A stretch of DNA of 64,000 bases, taken from contig NZ_CP027657.1 of assembly GCF_003008615.1 (NCBI RefSeq), positions 620,001-684,000 of the forward strand. The letters are read 5' to 3'. The notes under the pieces are model-generated. The model searched no databases and was not told the DNA's origin. It saw only the letters and a program-made list of their open reading frames with translations. Shown in pieces: positions 39,381-48,593 of this stretch. The DNA is from Pseudomonas mendocina. GTDB lineage: Bacteria > Pseudomonadota > Gammaproteobacteria > Pseudomonadales > Pseudomonadaceae. The translations under genes were made by a program, and so were the position numbers. Numbering within the stretch: position 1 is the stretch's first letter; every line of letters begins with the position of its first letter.

Positions 39381-40142
39381 TCAGAAACGGAAAACCTGCA
39401 GCTCACCACTGCGGCCGACACTGCCTTCGCGGCCCGGTCGACCATGGCTGCCATCACTGGCACCCTCTACGCCATAGAGCAGGCAGCCCTTGGCAGCACC
39501 GCCACGACCACCACGCCCCGCAGTGCCGGCCTCACCGCCAGCACCGCCATCGAGCAATACCTGGAGACGCTCGACCTCGACGGCGTGCGAAACTTCCAGG
39601 GTAACGTTGCCACCGGGCGCACCTTCATGACCGTCCGTGCCATCCTGGCCGTCATAGCCACTGCTGGCACTGCCCCAGGTGCATCCCCCCGGCTGTCCGT
39701 GAGCACCGTCGAGCCCTGCATAGCCAGGCGTACCACGACCACCGCGAACGTCCAGGGTCAGTGACTCGAAGGTGATCTTATGCAGCTTGAGCTTGATCTC
39801 GCGTCCTGCAGTGGCAGGTTTGCTGTATGAGCCTGCTGCCCCTTTGGCGCTGATCCAGGCCCCCTCCCCCACGTCGGCATCGAGGATTTCCAGACGCAAG
39901 GGTTGAGCACCAGGCGCAACGCCGATACGCGCTTCACGCCCCATCTGCAGTTCGGCGATACGCAGTTCGGTCACTGTCGCCGGGATCAACAACGTGCCGT
40001 GATCGGCCACTTCCAGGCGATCCAGCTGCAAGGCACTGGAGGCAGCTGGCAGGCGCATCAGCGTGTTGGAGGAAACCTTGATCTGCGAATCGGCCAGCGC
40101 CGTTGTCGCACAGAAACACAGCACAAGCGCCAGACTACGCAT
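39381..40142 (-). CDS. Secreted collagen-like glycine-rich protein
   Basis: 253 residues from the ATG at 40142, with GAGGAGG upstream; it overlaps the preceding gene by 8 bases. The signal peptide MRSLALVLCFCATTALA is followed by a beta-rich domain of about 120 residues with no known match to me. From about residue 140 the protein is collagen-like, with runs of G-X-Y (GGRGTPGYAGLDGAHGQPGG, GYDGQDGTDGHEGAPGGN, GRGGRGGAA, GRPGREGSVGRSG) and two cysteines (GGCTWG, GCLLYG). Nothing suggests a phage tail. Its role is unknown; a matrix or surface protein is plausible. Confidence 0.78.
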   Translation of the reverse strand: MRSLALVLCFCATTALADSQIKVSSNTLMRLPAASSALQLDRLEVADHGTLLIPATVTELRIAELQMGREARIGVAPGAQPLRLEILDADVGEGAWISAKGAAGSYSKPATAGREIKLKLHKITFESLTLDVRGGRGTPGYAGLDGAHGQPGGCTWGSASSGYDGQDGTDGHEGAPGGNVTLEVSHAVEVERLQVLLDGGAGGEAGTAGRGGRGGAAKGCLLYGVEGASDGSHGRPGREGSVGRSGELQVFRF

Positions 40143-40440
40143 GAGCAGCCTCCTCAACTGTCACCACAACCGGTGCTTCGGCCGGCTTTTCCACTTTAAG
40201 CGGATACAGATGAAAGATGCCGAACAGCAGTACCTGGACACGATCCAGCCAGGGACTGCTACGCCCGACCAGGAGTGACGAGAACAACCACAGCTGAAGG
40301 CCATGCAGCGACAACAGGAAGGCAGCCAACAGGTAGATCAGTTGTTCGAACGGGCTGCCCAGCCACTTGGCTAGGGCAGCGCAGAACACCAGCCAGAAGG
40401 ACAAGGCCAACGCCTTACCCGTGATCATCAATGCTTTCAT
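40135..40440 (-). CDS. Small membrane protein, DUF1145-like
   Basis: 101 residues with two or three membrane segments (ALALSFWLVFCAALAKWL, FEQLIYLLAAFLLSLHGLQL, VQVLLFGIFHLYPL) and a charged C-terminal tail. The shape and sequence resemble the DUF1145/YhhL family of small integral membrane proteins. It overlaps the start of the collagen-like gene by 8 bases, so the two are probably made together and may act together. Confidence 0.7.
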   Translation of the reverse strand: MKALMITGKALALSFWLVFCAALAKWLGSPFEQLIYLLAAFLLSLHGLQLWLFSSLLVGRSSPWLDRVQVLLFGIFHLYPLKVEKPAEAPVVVTVEEAAHA

Positions 40441-40674
40441 CCCCGCCCTCGTGCACGCGCTTTCTAATAGCGCAGCACGTTAACCGCTCATGGCGCCGGC
40501 CACCAGTGTGGAGGAATGTTTTTCCATCGCTTTCTGTCGCACGCCGAGAACAAACGGCATGCACCATCGGTGATAGCATCACGGTTCCAGAGAGAAGACT
40601 GTTGGCCATGGCACTGAACGACGCAGTTGCGCAACGCCCCATCGCGGGAGCAAAGGCGTTATCGCGAAGCCGAA

Positions 40675-40714
40675 AAGAACAGAGCCCGCACGGCCTTACA
40701 ACCGTGCGGGCTCT
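40675..40714 (-). terminator. Terminator of the OmpA-like gene
   Basis: AGAGCCCGCACGG (40681-40693), an 8-base loop, CCGTGCGGGCTCT (40702-40714), a perfect 13-bp stem, with TGTTCTTTTC following it on the minus strand. It lies about 20 bases after the stop. The remaining part of 40441-40680 has no visible gene and should carry the promoter of the small membrane protein. Confidence 0.88.
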
Positions 40715-40734
40715 TGTAGCGGTGTGAAGCGGCC

Positions 40735-41367
40735 TTACGGCTGAGCCTCGACTTCGGCTTCTACGCGACGGTTGATGGCACGGCCATCAGCAGTGGCGTT
40801 ATCGGCGACAGGACGGCTTTCACCGTAGCCCACTGCCTGCACGCGGCCAGATTCAACACCATACTGATTCACCAGTACATCACGAACGGCGCTGGCGCGA
40901 CGCTCCGACAGACCCTGGTTGTAAGCATCGCTGCCGACCGAGTCGGTATGACCTTCAACCACGGTGCTGGTTTGCGGGTACTGCTTCATGAAATCAGCCA
41001 GAGCTTTGATATCGCCGTAGCTTTCCTGCTTGACCTGGGCTTTGTCGAAATCGAACTTGACGTCCAACTCGACTCGCACGGCTTCAGCCGGCTCGGCGAC
41101 CACGACTTCCTCGACGACCACTTCTTCCTCGACCACAGCTACTTGCTGCGCATCGGCCCCATGAACCCAGCAGTATGCCGCTGCCAAGCCAGCACCGGCG
41201 ACAGCACCACCGCCTGCCCAGGTAGAACTTTCGATTGCGCCCAGTGCAGCACCACCGACACCGCCTACGGCTGCGCAAGTGGGCCAGTCGGTTTTCTGCA
41301 ACCCGGCACAACCGGTCAACAGGGTACTAGCCAGAATCAGGGGTACAGCGTTCCTTGTGATACTCAT
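40735..41367 (-). CDS. OmpA-family protein with glycine zipper
   Basis: 210 residues. The N terminus is a signal with a lipobox-like LLTGCAG (Cys near residue 20). Residues 35-70 form a glycine-zipper segment (GGVGGAALGAIESSTWAGG, GAVAGAGLAAAYC), and an acidic VVEEEVVVEEVVVAEPAEAV linker leads to the OmpA domain (VEGHTDSVGSDAYNQGLSER, VGYGESRPVADNATADGRA, INRRVEAEV). The domain binds peptidoglycan. It is divergent from the gene at 41531. Confidence 0.88.
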   Translation of the reverse strand: MSITRNAVPLILASTLLTGCAGLQKTDWPTCAAVGGVGGAALGAIESSTWAGGGAVAGAGLAAAYCWVHGADAQQVAVVEEEVVVEEVVVAEPAEAVRVELDVKFDFDKAQVKQESYGDIKALADFMKQYPQTSTVVEGHTDSVGSDAYNQGLSERRASAVRDVLVNQYGVESGRVQAVGYGESRPVADNATADGRAINRRVEAEVEAQP

Positions 41368-41530
41368 ACTTTAGGTCTCCAATGTTCATCGGCCCATAAC
41401 CGACTCCATAGTAGTAAAGACAGGAGTTTTACAATCCGCCAGCTATAGAAGGTATTGCGCTTAGTTTCTTCTATCTCTAGGCCTATTAACGACACCACGT
41501 TAGTCTTTAGTGACTTTTCGAGGATGTTCG

Positions 41531-42028
41531 ATGACTGCCAGCCTAAGTTCCCGTACGCCACAGCAGGCCCTGGCCGCGCTGCTCGCCCGTTATACGCCCG
41601 AGAAACTGCTGTTGCTCGGAGCAAGCGAATTACCCGCGCTCAGCGCTTTCCAGAACGCTCATCCACAGTGTCGTGTCACTACTGCACCAGCTGCTCCGCT
41701 GGCGCCTGAAGTGGCCGCACAGCGATTCGACCTCGCCCTATTGGTCGATTGCCTGGAGCACCTGCCCAAACGCGAGGGTCTGCAACTGCTCGGCGGCATC
41801 CGCAACCTCAATGCCAGCCGAGTCGCCGTACTGGTCGACCTGCAGGCCGGCGATTGGCAAGAAACCGACTTCTTCGCCCTGGCCATGCAAGCAAGCGAGC
41901 AATTCCAGCGCGAAGGACAGACCCTGCATCTGTTCACCTATGATCTGCTCGATTACAAGCAAGTTCCCGACTGGTTGAACGCAAAGTTCTGGGCCAACCC
42001 GGAAAACTTCGGCAAGTACTGGTGGTAA
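41531..42028 (+). CDS. Conserved hypothetical protein (DUF6231-like)
   Basis: 165 residues from the ATG at 41531, with GAGGA seven bases upstream. It is a soluble protein without signal or membrane segment. [20 protein letters not shown] near residue 70 and [20 protein letters not shown] resemble a methyltransferase fold without the SAM-binding glycine motif. The C terminus ends [17 protein letters not shown]. It starts a four-base-spaced operon with YchJ. Function unknown. Confidence 0.7.
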   Translation: MTASLSSRTPQQALAALLARYTPEKLLLLGASELPALSAFQNAHPQCRVTTAPAAPLAPEVAAQRFDLALLVDCLEHLPKREGLQLLGGIRNLNASRVAVLVDLQAGDWQETDFFALAMQASEQFQREGQTLHLFTYDLLDYKQVPDWLNAKFWANPENFGKYWW

Positions 42029-42032
42029 CGCG

Positions 42033-42515
42033 ATGAATCCACTCGACCCCAACTGCCCTTGCGGGAGCGGCAACCCGCTGAGCCAATGCTGTGGTCAATA
42101 CCACGACGGTGCTTTTGCCCCCAGTGCCGAACTGCTCATGCGCTCGCGCTACAGCGCTTATGTTCTAGGCCAGGTGGACTATCTGGTCGCAACTACCCTG
42201 CCAGCTCAACAAAGTGCACTGGATCGCACCGCCATGACTGCCTGGAGCGCTCAAAGCACCTGGCTGGGCCTGGAGGTGGAAAGCAGTGATGTATTCGGCG
42301 GCCAACCCGAGCACGCTCAGGTCACCTTTACCGCACGCTGGCATGACCAGCAGGGTGAGCACAGCCATCGCGAACGCTCGGCCTTCGTGCAGATCGACGC
42401 ACGCTGGTACTTCATCGATCCGACCGTACCGCTGAAAGCCGGGCGCAATGACCCCTGCCCCTGCCAGGGCGGACAAAAGTTCAAGAAGTGCTGCGCCGCC
42501 TACCTCGGCACCTGA
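42033..42515 (+). CDS. YchJ-family protein with SEC-C motifs
   Basis: 160 residues. Zn-binding SEC-C type cysteines stand at both ends: [20 protein letters not shown] at the N terminus and [20 protein letters not shown] at the C terminus. The central domain ([39 protein letters not shown]) is the NTF2-like core of YchJ. Its role is unknown; it may bind zinc and a partner protein. It starts four bases after the upstream gene. Confidence 0.9.
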   Translation: MNPLDPNCPCGSGNPLSQCCGQYHDGAFAPSAELLMRSRYSAYVLGQVDYLVATTLPAQQSALDRTAMTAWSAQSTWLGLEVESSDVFGGQPEHAQVTFTARWHDQQGEHSHRERSAFVQIDARWYFIDPTVPLKAGRNDPCPCQGGQKFKKCCAAYLGT

Positions 42516-42587
42516 GCCGGGCTGGCACTTACGACGCTTTCTGCTTGAGTTGAAACGTCCACCCGGACATTCAACAAGGAGAAAGTC

Positions 42588-43709
42588 ATGCACAAGAAGA
42601 GTGGTATCGCCATCATCCTGGCCGCCCTGCTCGCAGGCTGCGCCGGTCAGCCCACTGGGCAACAAGGGGAGCGTATCGACCTGGGGGATAGCCAGCGCGT
42701 CAGCCGGCTATTCGCCTATCCGAACAACTGCAGTGTGATCTGTTACCGCGACTGGACGCTGGAACAGACCGTACAACACTACCTGGAGCAGAGCCTCAAG
42801 CGAGACGGCTACGCTCAGGCCAGCGTAAAGGTGCTGCGCAGCGGCGAACGTATTCAGGCTTACTTCGAGGGCACCCCGCCGGGCTATGGCCAACCACTGC
42901 AGCAACTGCTGGATTCCGGCGACCTCGCCTACCAGGGTGCCAGCCAACTGAACAAGGATGGCAAGTGGCAGTACAACTGGTACTTCTTCCTGCCATTGGG
43001 CATGGCCCTGGAAAATCGCAAGAGCGTCGAACTGCTGCACTTCCCACCTGACTACTCTCTGACTCAAGCCCAGGACTACCTTCGCTCCAGCACCACGGAT
43101 CGCTGGGCCGCCCTGCTCAGCAGCAACGGCGTACCGCCAGAGCAGACACCGGCTTACCAGACCATCGTCGATATCGCGCCGATTGCCGCTCCCGCCAACG
43201 CCGGCAGCGCACTCGAAGGCGTCTACAGCTATTTCAACCGCTATCAACAACGCATGGTCGTCGAGCTGAGCGCTGGCAAAGGCGACGGTACCTTGCCAAT
43301 GGTTGCATTCGGCAGCCCGGTACGGAACTGGATCAAGCAGCAATACGGCGTATCGCTTGCAGTACTTGGCCTGGGTCAGATCACTGCAGCCCCCGGCCAG
43401 CAGGTTTCAGTCCTGGGAGCCAATCATCCCAGCTACATCTGGTATGCAGCCGACCCCGCCAACAATCAGGGCAGCGAGGACAAGGCCAATGCGACCGGAA
43501 TCAAGGTCATGGGACAGGATCTGAGCGCAGCTTGCTGGCAGGCCGGCATGGGCCAGCAACCTTCACGCGACCCGAAGCAGACCCTCGATGGCTGCACCCA
43601 GAAATGGCAGGTGACGGACAAGCTGCAGACCTGCGAGCTGTTCTTCGTGACAGTGCGCAATCTCAAACCTGAAGAAGCCGAAGCCAAGTGCAAGAGCCAG
43701 GCGGGCTGA
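42588..43709 (+). CDS. Uncharacterised lipoprotein
   Basis: 373 residues, with AAGGAG before the ATG and a lipobox (LLAGCAG, Cys near residue 18). No membrane segment follows, so it is probably attached to a membrane leaflet facing the periplasm. It has several cysteines (NCSVICYRD near residue 45; a late set at about 315-370 in AACWQ, DGCTQ, TCELF, KCKSQ) that could form disulfides. I recognise no domain; there is no catalytic motif I would defend. Transcription is away from ychJ, 72 bases later, and ends in a hairpin. Confidence 0.72.
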   Translation: MHKKSGIAIILAALLAGCAGQPTGQQGERIDLGDSQRVSRLFAYPNNCSVICYRDWTLEQTVQHYLEQSLKRDGYAQASVKVLRSGERIQAYFEGTPPGYGQPLQQLLDSGDLAYQGASQLNKDGKWQYNWYFFLPLGMALENRKSVELLHFPPDYSLTQAQDYLRSSTTDRWAALLSSNGVPPEQTPAYQTIVDIAPIAAPANAGSALEGVYSYFNRYQQRMVVELSAGKGDGTLPMVAFGSPVRNWIKQQYGVSLAVLGLGQITAAPGQQVSVLGANHPSYIWYAADPANNQGSEDKANATGIKVMGQDLSAACWQAGMGQQPSRDPKQTLDGCTQKWQVTDKLQTCELFFVTVRNLKPEEAEAKCKSQAG

Positions 43710-43735
43710 CCACAGGGCCAGCGATCACATGAAAA

Positions 43736-43764
43736 CGCCGCGACTGAGCAAACGAGTCGCGGCG
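43736..43764. terminator. Bidirectional terminator hairpin
   Basis: CGCCGCGACT (43736-43745), a 9-base loop, AGTCGCGGCG (43755-43764), perfect stem. A TTTTC follows on the minus side and CTTCC on the plus side. It separates two convergent genes. Confidence 0.75.
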
Positions 43765-43781
43765 CTTCCTGATGTTCAGCC

Positions 43782-43837
43782 GTAGCCCGGATGAAATCCG
43801 GGGATATCCTCACAATTTCCGGATTGCACCGGGCTAC
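43782..43837. repeat. REP-like GTAGCCCGG inverted repeat
   Basis: The element starts GTAGCCCGGATGAAATCCGG, contains GGATTTC-type internal arms, and ends CCGGATTGCACCGGGCTAC. Palindromes with these ends are dispersed in several Pseudomonas genomes as REP-like elements. It is a single copy in this window. Confidence 0.72.
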
Positions 43838-43840
43838 TAC

Positions 43841-44401
43841 TTATTCCTGCAATTTCAGGTGTGAGGTATCGGGCGGCGGTGCAGCCGCTGCGGCCTTGGC
43901 CTGGCCCATATCACTGCCGACCGGTGCCAGGCTGAACTGGGACAGATCGACTTGCGGTGCCGCTGCATCAGGCCTGGCATCCTGAAGATCGCTACCGACC
44001 GGAGCGATACCGAAATCTGGTGCATCCACCTCACTGAATGCCGCCATGTATTCGTCCCGTGGCGCCACCTGCAATCGGCCGGGGCGCGCGGCCTGCGCAG
44101 CTAAAGGTGCCGCGAGAGCAGAGACTGGCTCGACCGGAGGCGGCGGCGCCAGCTCGACCTCTTCGATCAACACGTCCATGTCGACCACATCGACCCGAGC
44201 ACCGGCTCGCTCCAGCGTAGCCCGGTATTTCTCGGCGCCGGCCGCATCCAGGTTGTTCTTGATCACGATACGCCGCCCGGAAAACAGCTGGGCGATGCGC
44301 TGAGCATCGGCCTGGAACAGCTTGGCCAGATTGGCCTTGACCAGCTCCAGCTGGGCGCCCGGCACCAGCTGCCCGGAAAAGGCGATCTCGTAACGGCTCA
44401 T
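43841..44401 (-). CDS. Protein with tandem APVGSD repeats
   Basis: 186 residues from the ATG at 44401, with GGAG seven bases upstream. Residues 1-75 are a compact domain (YEIAFSGQLVPGAQLELVK, LFSGRRIVIKNNLDAAGAE) resembling a domain fused to membrane proteins in other Pseudomonas. The rest is a Pro/Ala-rich tail with two near-identical units: FGIAPVGSDLQDARPDAAAP and FSLAPVGSDMGQAKAAAAAP, and a shorter third unit DTSHLKLQE. No signal peptide. It is convergent with the lipoprotein gene. Function unknown. Confidence 0.72.
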   Translation of the reverse strand: MSRYEIAFSGQLVPGAQLELVKANLAKLFQADAQRIAQLFSGRRIVIKNNLDAAGAEKYRATLERAGARVDVVDMDVLIEEVELAPPPPVEPVSALAAPLAAQAARPGRLQVAPRDEYMAAFSEVDAPDFGIAPVGSDLQDARPDAAAPQVDLSQFSLAPVGSDMGQAKAAAAAPPPDTSHLKLQE

Positions 44402-44592
44402 GGTCACACTCCTGTCCTATTCGGCCATCAGTATGGCGCAGGTTTTTTTGCGCTGACACCGTCGGCTTCTCATCCCGACCTCGCAAAGTCTTCCCAGTGC
44501 AAGTAGCGACAGTATCGCCTTGAAAATAATGGCATCTTCCCAGTTGCAGCCAAGCAGTTGCTTGTTACACTGGGGCGCAATGGGGGTATGAA

Positions 44593-45090
44593 ATGTTTTC
44601 TCAGGCGCAAATGATAAGAATTATCAGCCTATTGATGTTTTTCGGCCTGACTTTTGGCCTTGCAGGATGCTCTACCTGGATGACAGGTGGATTCAAGGAC
44701 CCGGATGTCCAACTCATCAAAGTTGATGTCATCAAGGCCAGACTGCTCGAACAGGAGTTCCGTCTGCGCTTTCGTATCGACAACCCCAATGGGGTAAGCC
44801 TTCCCGTACGCGGGCTGGACTACAACGTCCACCTCAATGGCATCCTGCTTGCCGAAGGCCACTCCAACGAGTGGTTCACCGTTCCCGCTCACGGCCACCA
44901 CACTTTCGAAGTTCCGGTGCGCACCAACCTCTGGCGCCATGTCAGGCAGGTGGTAAAAATGCTGGAAAAACCCGACACACCAATCCGCTATACCCTCAAG
45001 GGTGAAGTCAAAACCGGCATGTTGTTCGGTCGAAGCGTGCACATGTCGCGCAATGGCGAGATAATTCCTGGCGATTTCATCCCCGAATAA
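44593..45090 (+). CDS. LEA14-like lipoprotein
   Basis: 165 residues; an internal ATG at 44611 is also possible. The signal ends in a lipobox, FGLAGCSTW. The body (FRLRFRIDNPNGVSLPVRG, YNVHLNGILLAEGHSNEW, PAHGHHTFEVPV) is the water-stress and hypersensitive-response LEA type 2 domain, an immunoglobulin-like fold found in bacterial lipoproteins. Function not known. It precedes the SEC-C gene by 18 bases and may be co-transcribed with it. Confidence 0.85.
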   Translation: MFSQAQMIRIISLLMFFGLTFGLAGCSTWMTGGFKDPDVQLIKVDVIKARLLEQEFRLRFRIDNPNGVSLPVRGLDYNVHLNGILLAEGHSNEWFTVPAHGHHTFEVPVRTNLWRHVRQVVKMLEKPDTPIRYTLKGEVKTGMLFGRSVHMSRNGEIIPGDFIPE

Positions 45091-45108
45091 CCAGCAAGAG
45101 CAACCACC

Positions 45109-45303
45109 ATGAGTAACCAACCCCACGTCCACGGCCCTGACTGCGACCATGACCACGATCATCATGATCATGGTCATGTGCATGGCCCGCACTGCAATCA
45201 CGCTCATCAGGAGCCGGTTCGCAACGCGCTGAAAGACGTCGGTCGCAACGATCCCTGCCCTTGCGGTAGCCAGAAGAAGTTCAAGAAGTGCCACGGCGCC
45301 TGA
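45109..45303 (+). CDS. His-rich SEC-C metal-binding small protein
   Basis: 64 residues. The first 35 residues are almost all His, Asp and Cys: [20 protein letters not shown] is followed by HGPHCNHAH. The C-terminal 25 are a SEC-C zinc domain ([15 protein letters not shown]). In SecA the same motif binds zinc and SecB. The two HGPxC units suggest binding of nickel, zinc or copper, perhaps as a metal chaperone. It lies between the lipoprotein and DUF2489 genes in a tight cluster. Confidence 0.85.
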   Translation: MSNQPHVHGPDCDHDHDHHDHGHVHGPHCNHAHQEPVRNALKDVGRNDPCPCGSQKKFKKCHGA

Positions 45304-45310
45304 TCAGCCG

Positions 45311-45772
45311 ATGAGCACTCTCACCCTCTCCCTGTTACTCGGTCTGGCGCTGATCGCAGCGCTAGGCCTCTATGCCCTGCACCTCTGGCGCCGTGTCTGG
45401 GCCCAGCAGCGAGCCCACAAGGAAGCGACTCAGGCACGCCAGGAAAGGCTCGGGGGAGACCTCGCTATCCTCGCCAGCAGCCTGCTGGATGAACAACTGC
45501 CGTTGATCGAAGGCGCCATTCGCATCAAGGTGCTGCTCGACAACTACGACAGCAGCCTGAGCAACGATCCTCGCTGCCAGGTGTTTCATCAGCTTTTCGA
45601 GGCGACAGCCGACGTTCCCACCCATACCGCCTGGAAGGCTCTGGACAAGGGCGACAAGCGACGCTTCGAGCAGCGCTTCAGCGAGTTGGAACAGCAGCAC
45701 AAAGTCCCTGCCCATACCGCTGCACGCTGGCTTCTGGATGAAGGGCTCAAGCGCGCGCCCGCAAACGCCTGA
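45311..45772 (+). CDS. DUF2489 family protein
   Basis: 153 residues with one N-terminal membrane helix (LTLSLLLGLALIAALGLYAL) and a cytoplasmic domain that includes AIRIKVLLDNYDSSLSNDPR and HKVPAHTAARWLLDEGL. The family is uncharacterised. The ATG lies seven bases after the SEC-C stop, and the ribosome site lies inside that gene's end, so it is probably translated with it. Confidence 0.82.
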   Translation: MSTLTLSLLLGLALIAALGLYALHLWRRVWAQQRAHKEATQARQERLGGDLAILASSLLDEQLPLIEGAIRIKVLLDNYDSSLSNDPRCQVFHQLFEATADVPTHTAWKALDKGDKRRFEQRFSELEQQHKVPAHTAARWLLDEGLKRAPANA

Positions 45773-45881
45773 GCCCCTCTTGCCAGGCCTGCATTGCCTC
45801 TTTACCTTGGCGACTTCACGGCTGGCCACTCACTGACCGGCCCTTATGCCCCGTCCTGACCGTATTCCAAGGAATTTCGCC

Positions 45882-48395
45882 ATGCGCACGCTGGCCTGCC
45901 TGACCCTTGCAGTTTCACTGACCGGCCTTGCCGGCTGCCAGTCTCTGCTCAATAGCCGCTATGCCGACAGCGTGCCGCCGACTCGCGGAGTGGAGCGCGT
46001 CAAAGGCATCGCCGAGAGCGCATCGGTCAGGCGCAACGCCCTTGGCATGCCACTGATCGAGTCGGGTACATTCCATGACGCACTCTTTACCCTCGGCTAC
46101 GTGCATGCGGGTGATCGCCTCAGCCAGATGGTCGGCATGCGCCTGCTCGCCCAGGGACGCCTGGCGGAGCTAACCGGACCAGGTGCGCTGGAAATGGATC
46201 GATTCATGCGCGCGGTGAACCTCAAGAAGAGCGCAGAAATCCTCTACGCCGACGCATCGCCACGCCTCAAGCGCTTCTTCGAGGTCTACTCACGCGGCGT
46301 CAACGCTTACATCTTCCGCTATCGCGATCGTCTGCCGATGGATCTGGCCGAGGCCGGCTATCGACCCGAATACTGGAAGCCCGAGGATTCGGTACTGCTG
46401 TTTTGCCTGCTCAACTTCGGCCTGGCGGTGAATCTCCAAGAAGAAATCGCCGCACTGACCATGGCCCAGCAAGTGGGAGCTGACAAGCTGCCTTGGCTGC
46501 TGCCAATCTACCCCGATGAGCCCCTGCCCTTCGCCGAGGCGGAAAAACTCGCGGGCCTGAATCTCAAAGGTCAGCTGCCTGGGCTGCAGGCGATTTCCCG
46601 AACCGCCGCGCAGATCGCCGAACAACACATGCTTGGCGTCGCCGCCTCAAATAACTGGGCTATCACCCCCGAACGCAGCCGTGGTGGCAAAAGCCTGCTG
46701 GCCAACGACACTCACCTGCCGCTGAGCATGCCTTCGCTGTGGAATTTCGTGCAGATCCGCTCGCCCAAATACCAGGCCGCAGGAGTCTCCCTGGCTGGCG
46801 TACCGGCCGTTGTGGCCGGCTACAACGGCAAGCTGGCCTGGGGCATGACCATGGTCATGGGCGACAATCAGGACATCTACCTCGAACGCATCAAGCGTGA
46901 AGGCAGTCGCCTGATGTACCAGGCCGACGGCAAATGGCTGCCGGTCATGGAACGCCAGGAAACCTTCTTCATTCGTGGCCAACGCCCCATCCGCGAAACG
47001 CTCTACGAAACCCGCAATGGCCCGCTGCTCAACTCGGTACTGGGTGAGCGCAAGCACGCCCTGCAACCGCTACCTCTACAGAGTGGTTATGGCCTGGCGC
47101 TGAAGACCACCCAGTTCGAACGTGACAAGAGCCTCGATGCCTTCTTCGACCTGTCCCGGGCGCAGTCGGTCGACCAGGCCTTCGAAGCGGCGCGGGAAAT
47201 CCGCGCCATGCCACTCAACATCGTCTTCGCCGACGCCCAGCACATCGGCTGGCAGGTCACCGGCCGCTATCCGAACCGCCGCGAAGGTCGCGGCCTGCTT
47301 CCATCCCCTGGCTGGGACGAGCGCTATGCCTGGGACGGCTTCGCCGATCCGATGCTGCATCCCTACGACCAGGATCCACCACAAGGCTGGCTGGGCACTG
47401 CCAACGAACGCAGCGTACCGCCAGGTTATGGCATGCAGCTGTCGAGCTCCTGGTATTACCCTGAGCGCGCCGAGCGCATCGCCCAACTGGCCGGCAACGG
47501 TCGCCACGATGGCCGCAGCATGATCGCCATGCAGTACGACCAGACCTCGCCCTTCGTCGCCAAACTGCAAACCATGTTCAACGACCCGGCCATGCACGAC
47601 CCGCTGCGCCAGGCCATTGCCGCCCTGCCGGCCGGCCAACGCGAGCGCGCCGATGAAGCCCTGAAACGTCTGCTCGCGTTCGACGGCAAGCTCACCGCCA
47701 GCTCGGCAGATGCAGCCATTTACGGCGCCTTCCTGCATGAAAGCGCACGGCAGATCTTCCTCGACGAACTCGGCCCGGACACCAGCCCGGCCTGGAAAGC
47801 CCTGGTGGAAACCGCCAACACTTCCTACTCCGCGCAGGCCGACCATCTGCTCGGCCGCCCGGACAGTCCGTTCTGGGACGACATCCGCACCCCGCAGAAA
47901 GAAGACAAACCGGCCATTCTCGCGCGCAGCCTGGCCGCCAGTATCGAACTGCTGGAAAGCCGCCTGGGCAACGAACGGCGCAACTGGCAGTGGGGCAAGC
48001 TGCACACCTACGAATGGGTAACCGACACCACGCGCATGGCGCCGTACATGAGCGCCAGCCAACGTACCAGCATCAATGCACTGAAAGGTTATCTGGATCG
48101 CGGTCCCTACCCTGCTGGCGGCGACCACAGCACGCTGAACGTCTCGGCGTACGCCTGGGGCCAGGACTTCAATACCGCCCTGATCCCCGCCATGCGCATC
48201 GTCGTCGACTTCGCCGCCGACGAGCCGCTGGTCGGGGTCAACAGCTCCGGCCAATCGGGCAACCCGGCCAGCCCGCACTATGCCGACGGCATCGAGTCCT
48301 GGCTGAAAGGCGGCTACATGAGCTTCCCATTCAAGTCGCAGAATCTGGACAAGGTCTATGGCAACCAGCGCCTGCTGTTGATGCCGGGCAAGTGA
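45882..48395 (+). CDS. quiP: Acyl-homoserine-lactone acylase QuiP
   Basis: 837 residues from the ATG at 45882, which has AAGGAA seven bases upstream; an in-frame ATG at 45846 has none. A lipobox, LTGLAGCQS, is at residues 15-20. It is an Ntn-hydrolase of the penicillin amidase family: the alpha chain runs to about residue 255 and the beta-chain nucleophile is Ser256 in [20 protein letters not shown] and [17 protein letters not shown] are the beta-chain signatures. It matches P. aeruginosa QuiP closely as I remember it. QuiP removes long-chain acyl groups from homoserine lactones. No luxI or luxR gene is in the window. Confidence 0.93.
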   Translation: MRTLACLTLAVSLTGLAGCQSLLNSRYADSVPPTRGVERVKGIAESASVRRNALGMPLIESGTFHDALFTLGYVHAGDRLSQMVGMRLLAQGRLAELTGPGALEMDRFMRAVNLKKSAEILYADASPRLKRFFEVYSRGVNAYIFRYRDRLPMDLAEAGYRPEYWKPEDSVLLFCLLNFGLAVNLQEEIAALTMAQQVGADKLPWLLPIYPDEPLPFAEAEKLAGLNLKGQLPGLQAISRTAAQIAEQHMLGVAASNNWAITPERSRGGKSLLANDTHLPLSMPSLWNFVQIRSPKYQAAGVSLAGVPAVVAGYNGKLAWGMTMVMGDNQDIYLERIKREGSRLMYQADGKWLPVMERQETFFIRGQRPIRETLYETRNGPLLNSVLGERKHALQPLPLQSGYGLALKTTQFERDKSLDAFFDLSRAQSVDQAFEAAREIRAMPLNIVFADAQHIGWQVTGRYPNRREGRGLLPSPGWDERYAWDGFADPMLHPYDQDPPQGWLGTANERSVPPGYGMQLSSSWYYPERAERIAQLAGNGRHDGRSMIAMQYDQTSPFVAKLQTMFNDPAMHDPLRQAIAALPAGQRERADEALKRLLAFDGKLTASSADAAIYGAFLHESARQIFLDELGPDTSPAWKALVETANTSYSAQADHLLGRPDSPFWDDIRTPQKEDKPAILARSLAASIELLESRLGNERRNWQWGKLHTYEWVTDTTRMAPYMSASQRTSINALKGYLDRGPYPAGGDHSTLNVSAYAWGQDFNTALIPAMRIVVDFAADEPLVGVNSSGQSGNPASPHYADGIESWLKGGYMSFPFKSQNLDKVYGNQRLLLMPGK

Positions 48396-48476
48396 CGACC
48401 GTTCGTCGGGCGGCGCTGAACCTTTCGCTCAGCGCCGGACTCTGAATAATCGACTTACTCCATAGATCATCGTTTT

Positions 48477-48502
48477 AAGGCGCCTCTGGCGCCTTTTCTT
48501 TT
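48477..48502 (+). terminator. quiP terminator
   Basis: AAGGCGCC (48477-48484), TCT, GGCGCCTT (48488-48495), then TTCTTTT. It lies about 80 bases after the quiP stop. Confidence 0.88.
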
Positions 48503-48593
48503 GCCTGAAGAAAAGATGGCATTTGCGCATTGCGCAGTGAACTTTCCAACCGATACAGGTTCAGAACCTATGCATCGATTGAAATGCTCCCCT

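Noticed and set aside
39381..40142. Collagen-like gene as phage tail fibre
   Set aside because: It has a Sec signal peptide and no phage genes nearby, so a phage origin is unsupported.
43782..43837. Attenuator for the gene at 43841
   Set aside because: The palindrome is downstream of that minus-strand gene, next to a clear terminator; a REP-like element is a better reading.
47076..48278. 400-codon frame opposite quiP
   Set aside because: Low-complexity composition and full overlap with the conserved beta chain of QuiP, without a ribosome site.
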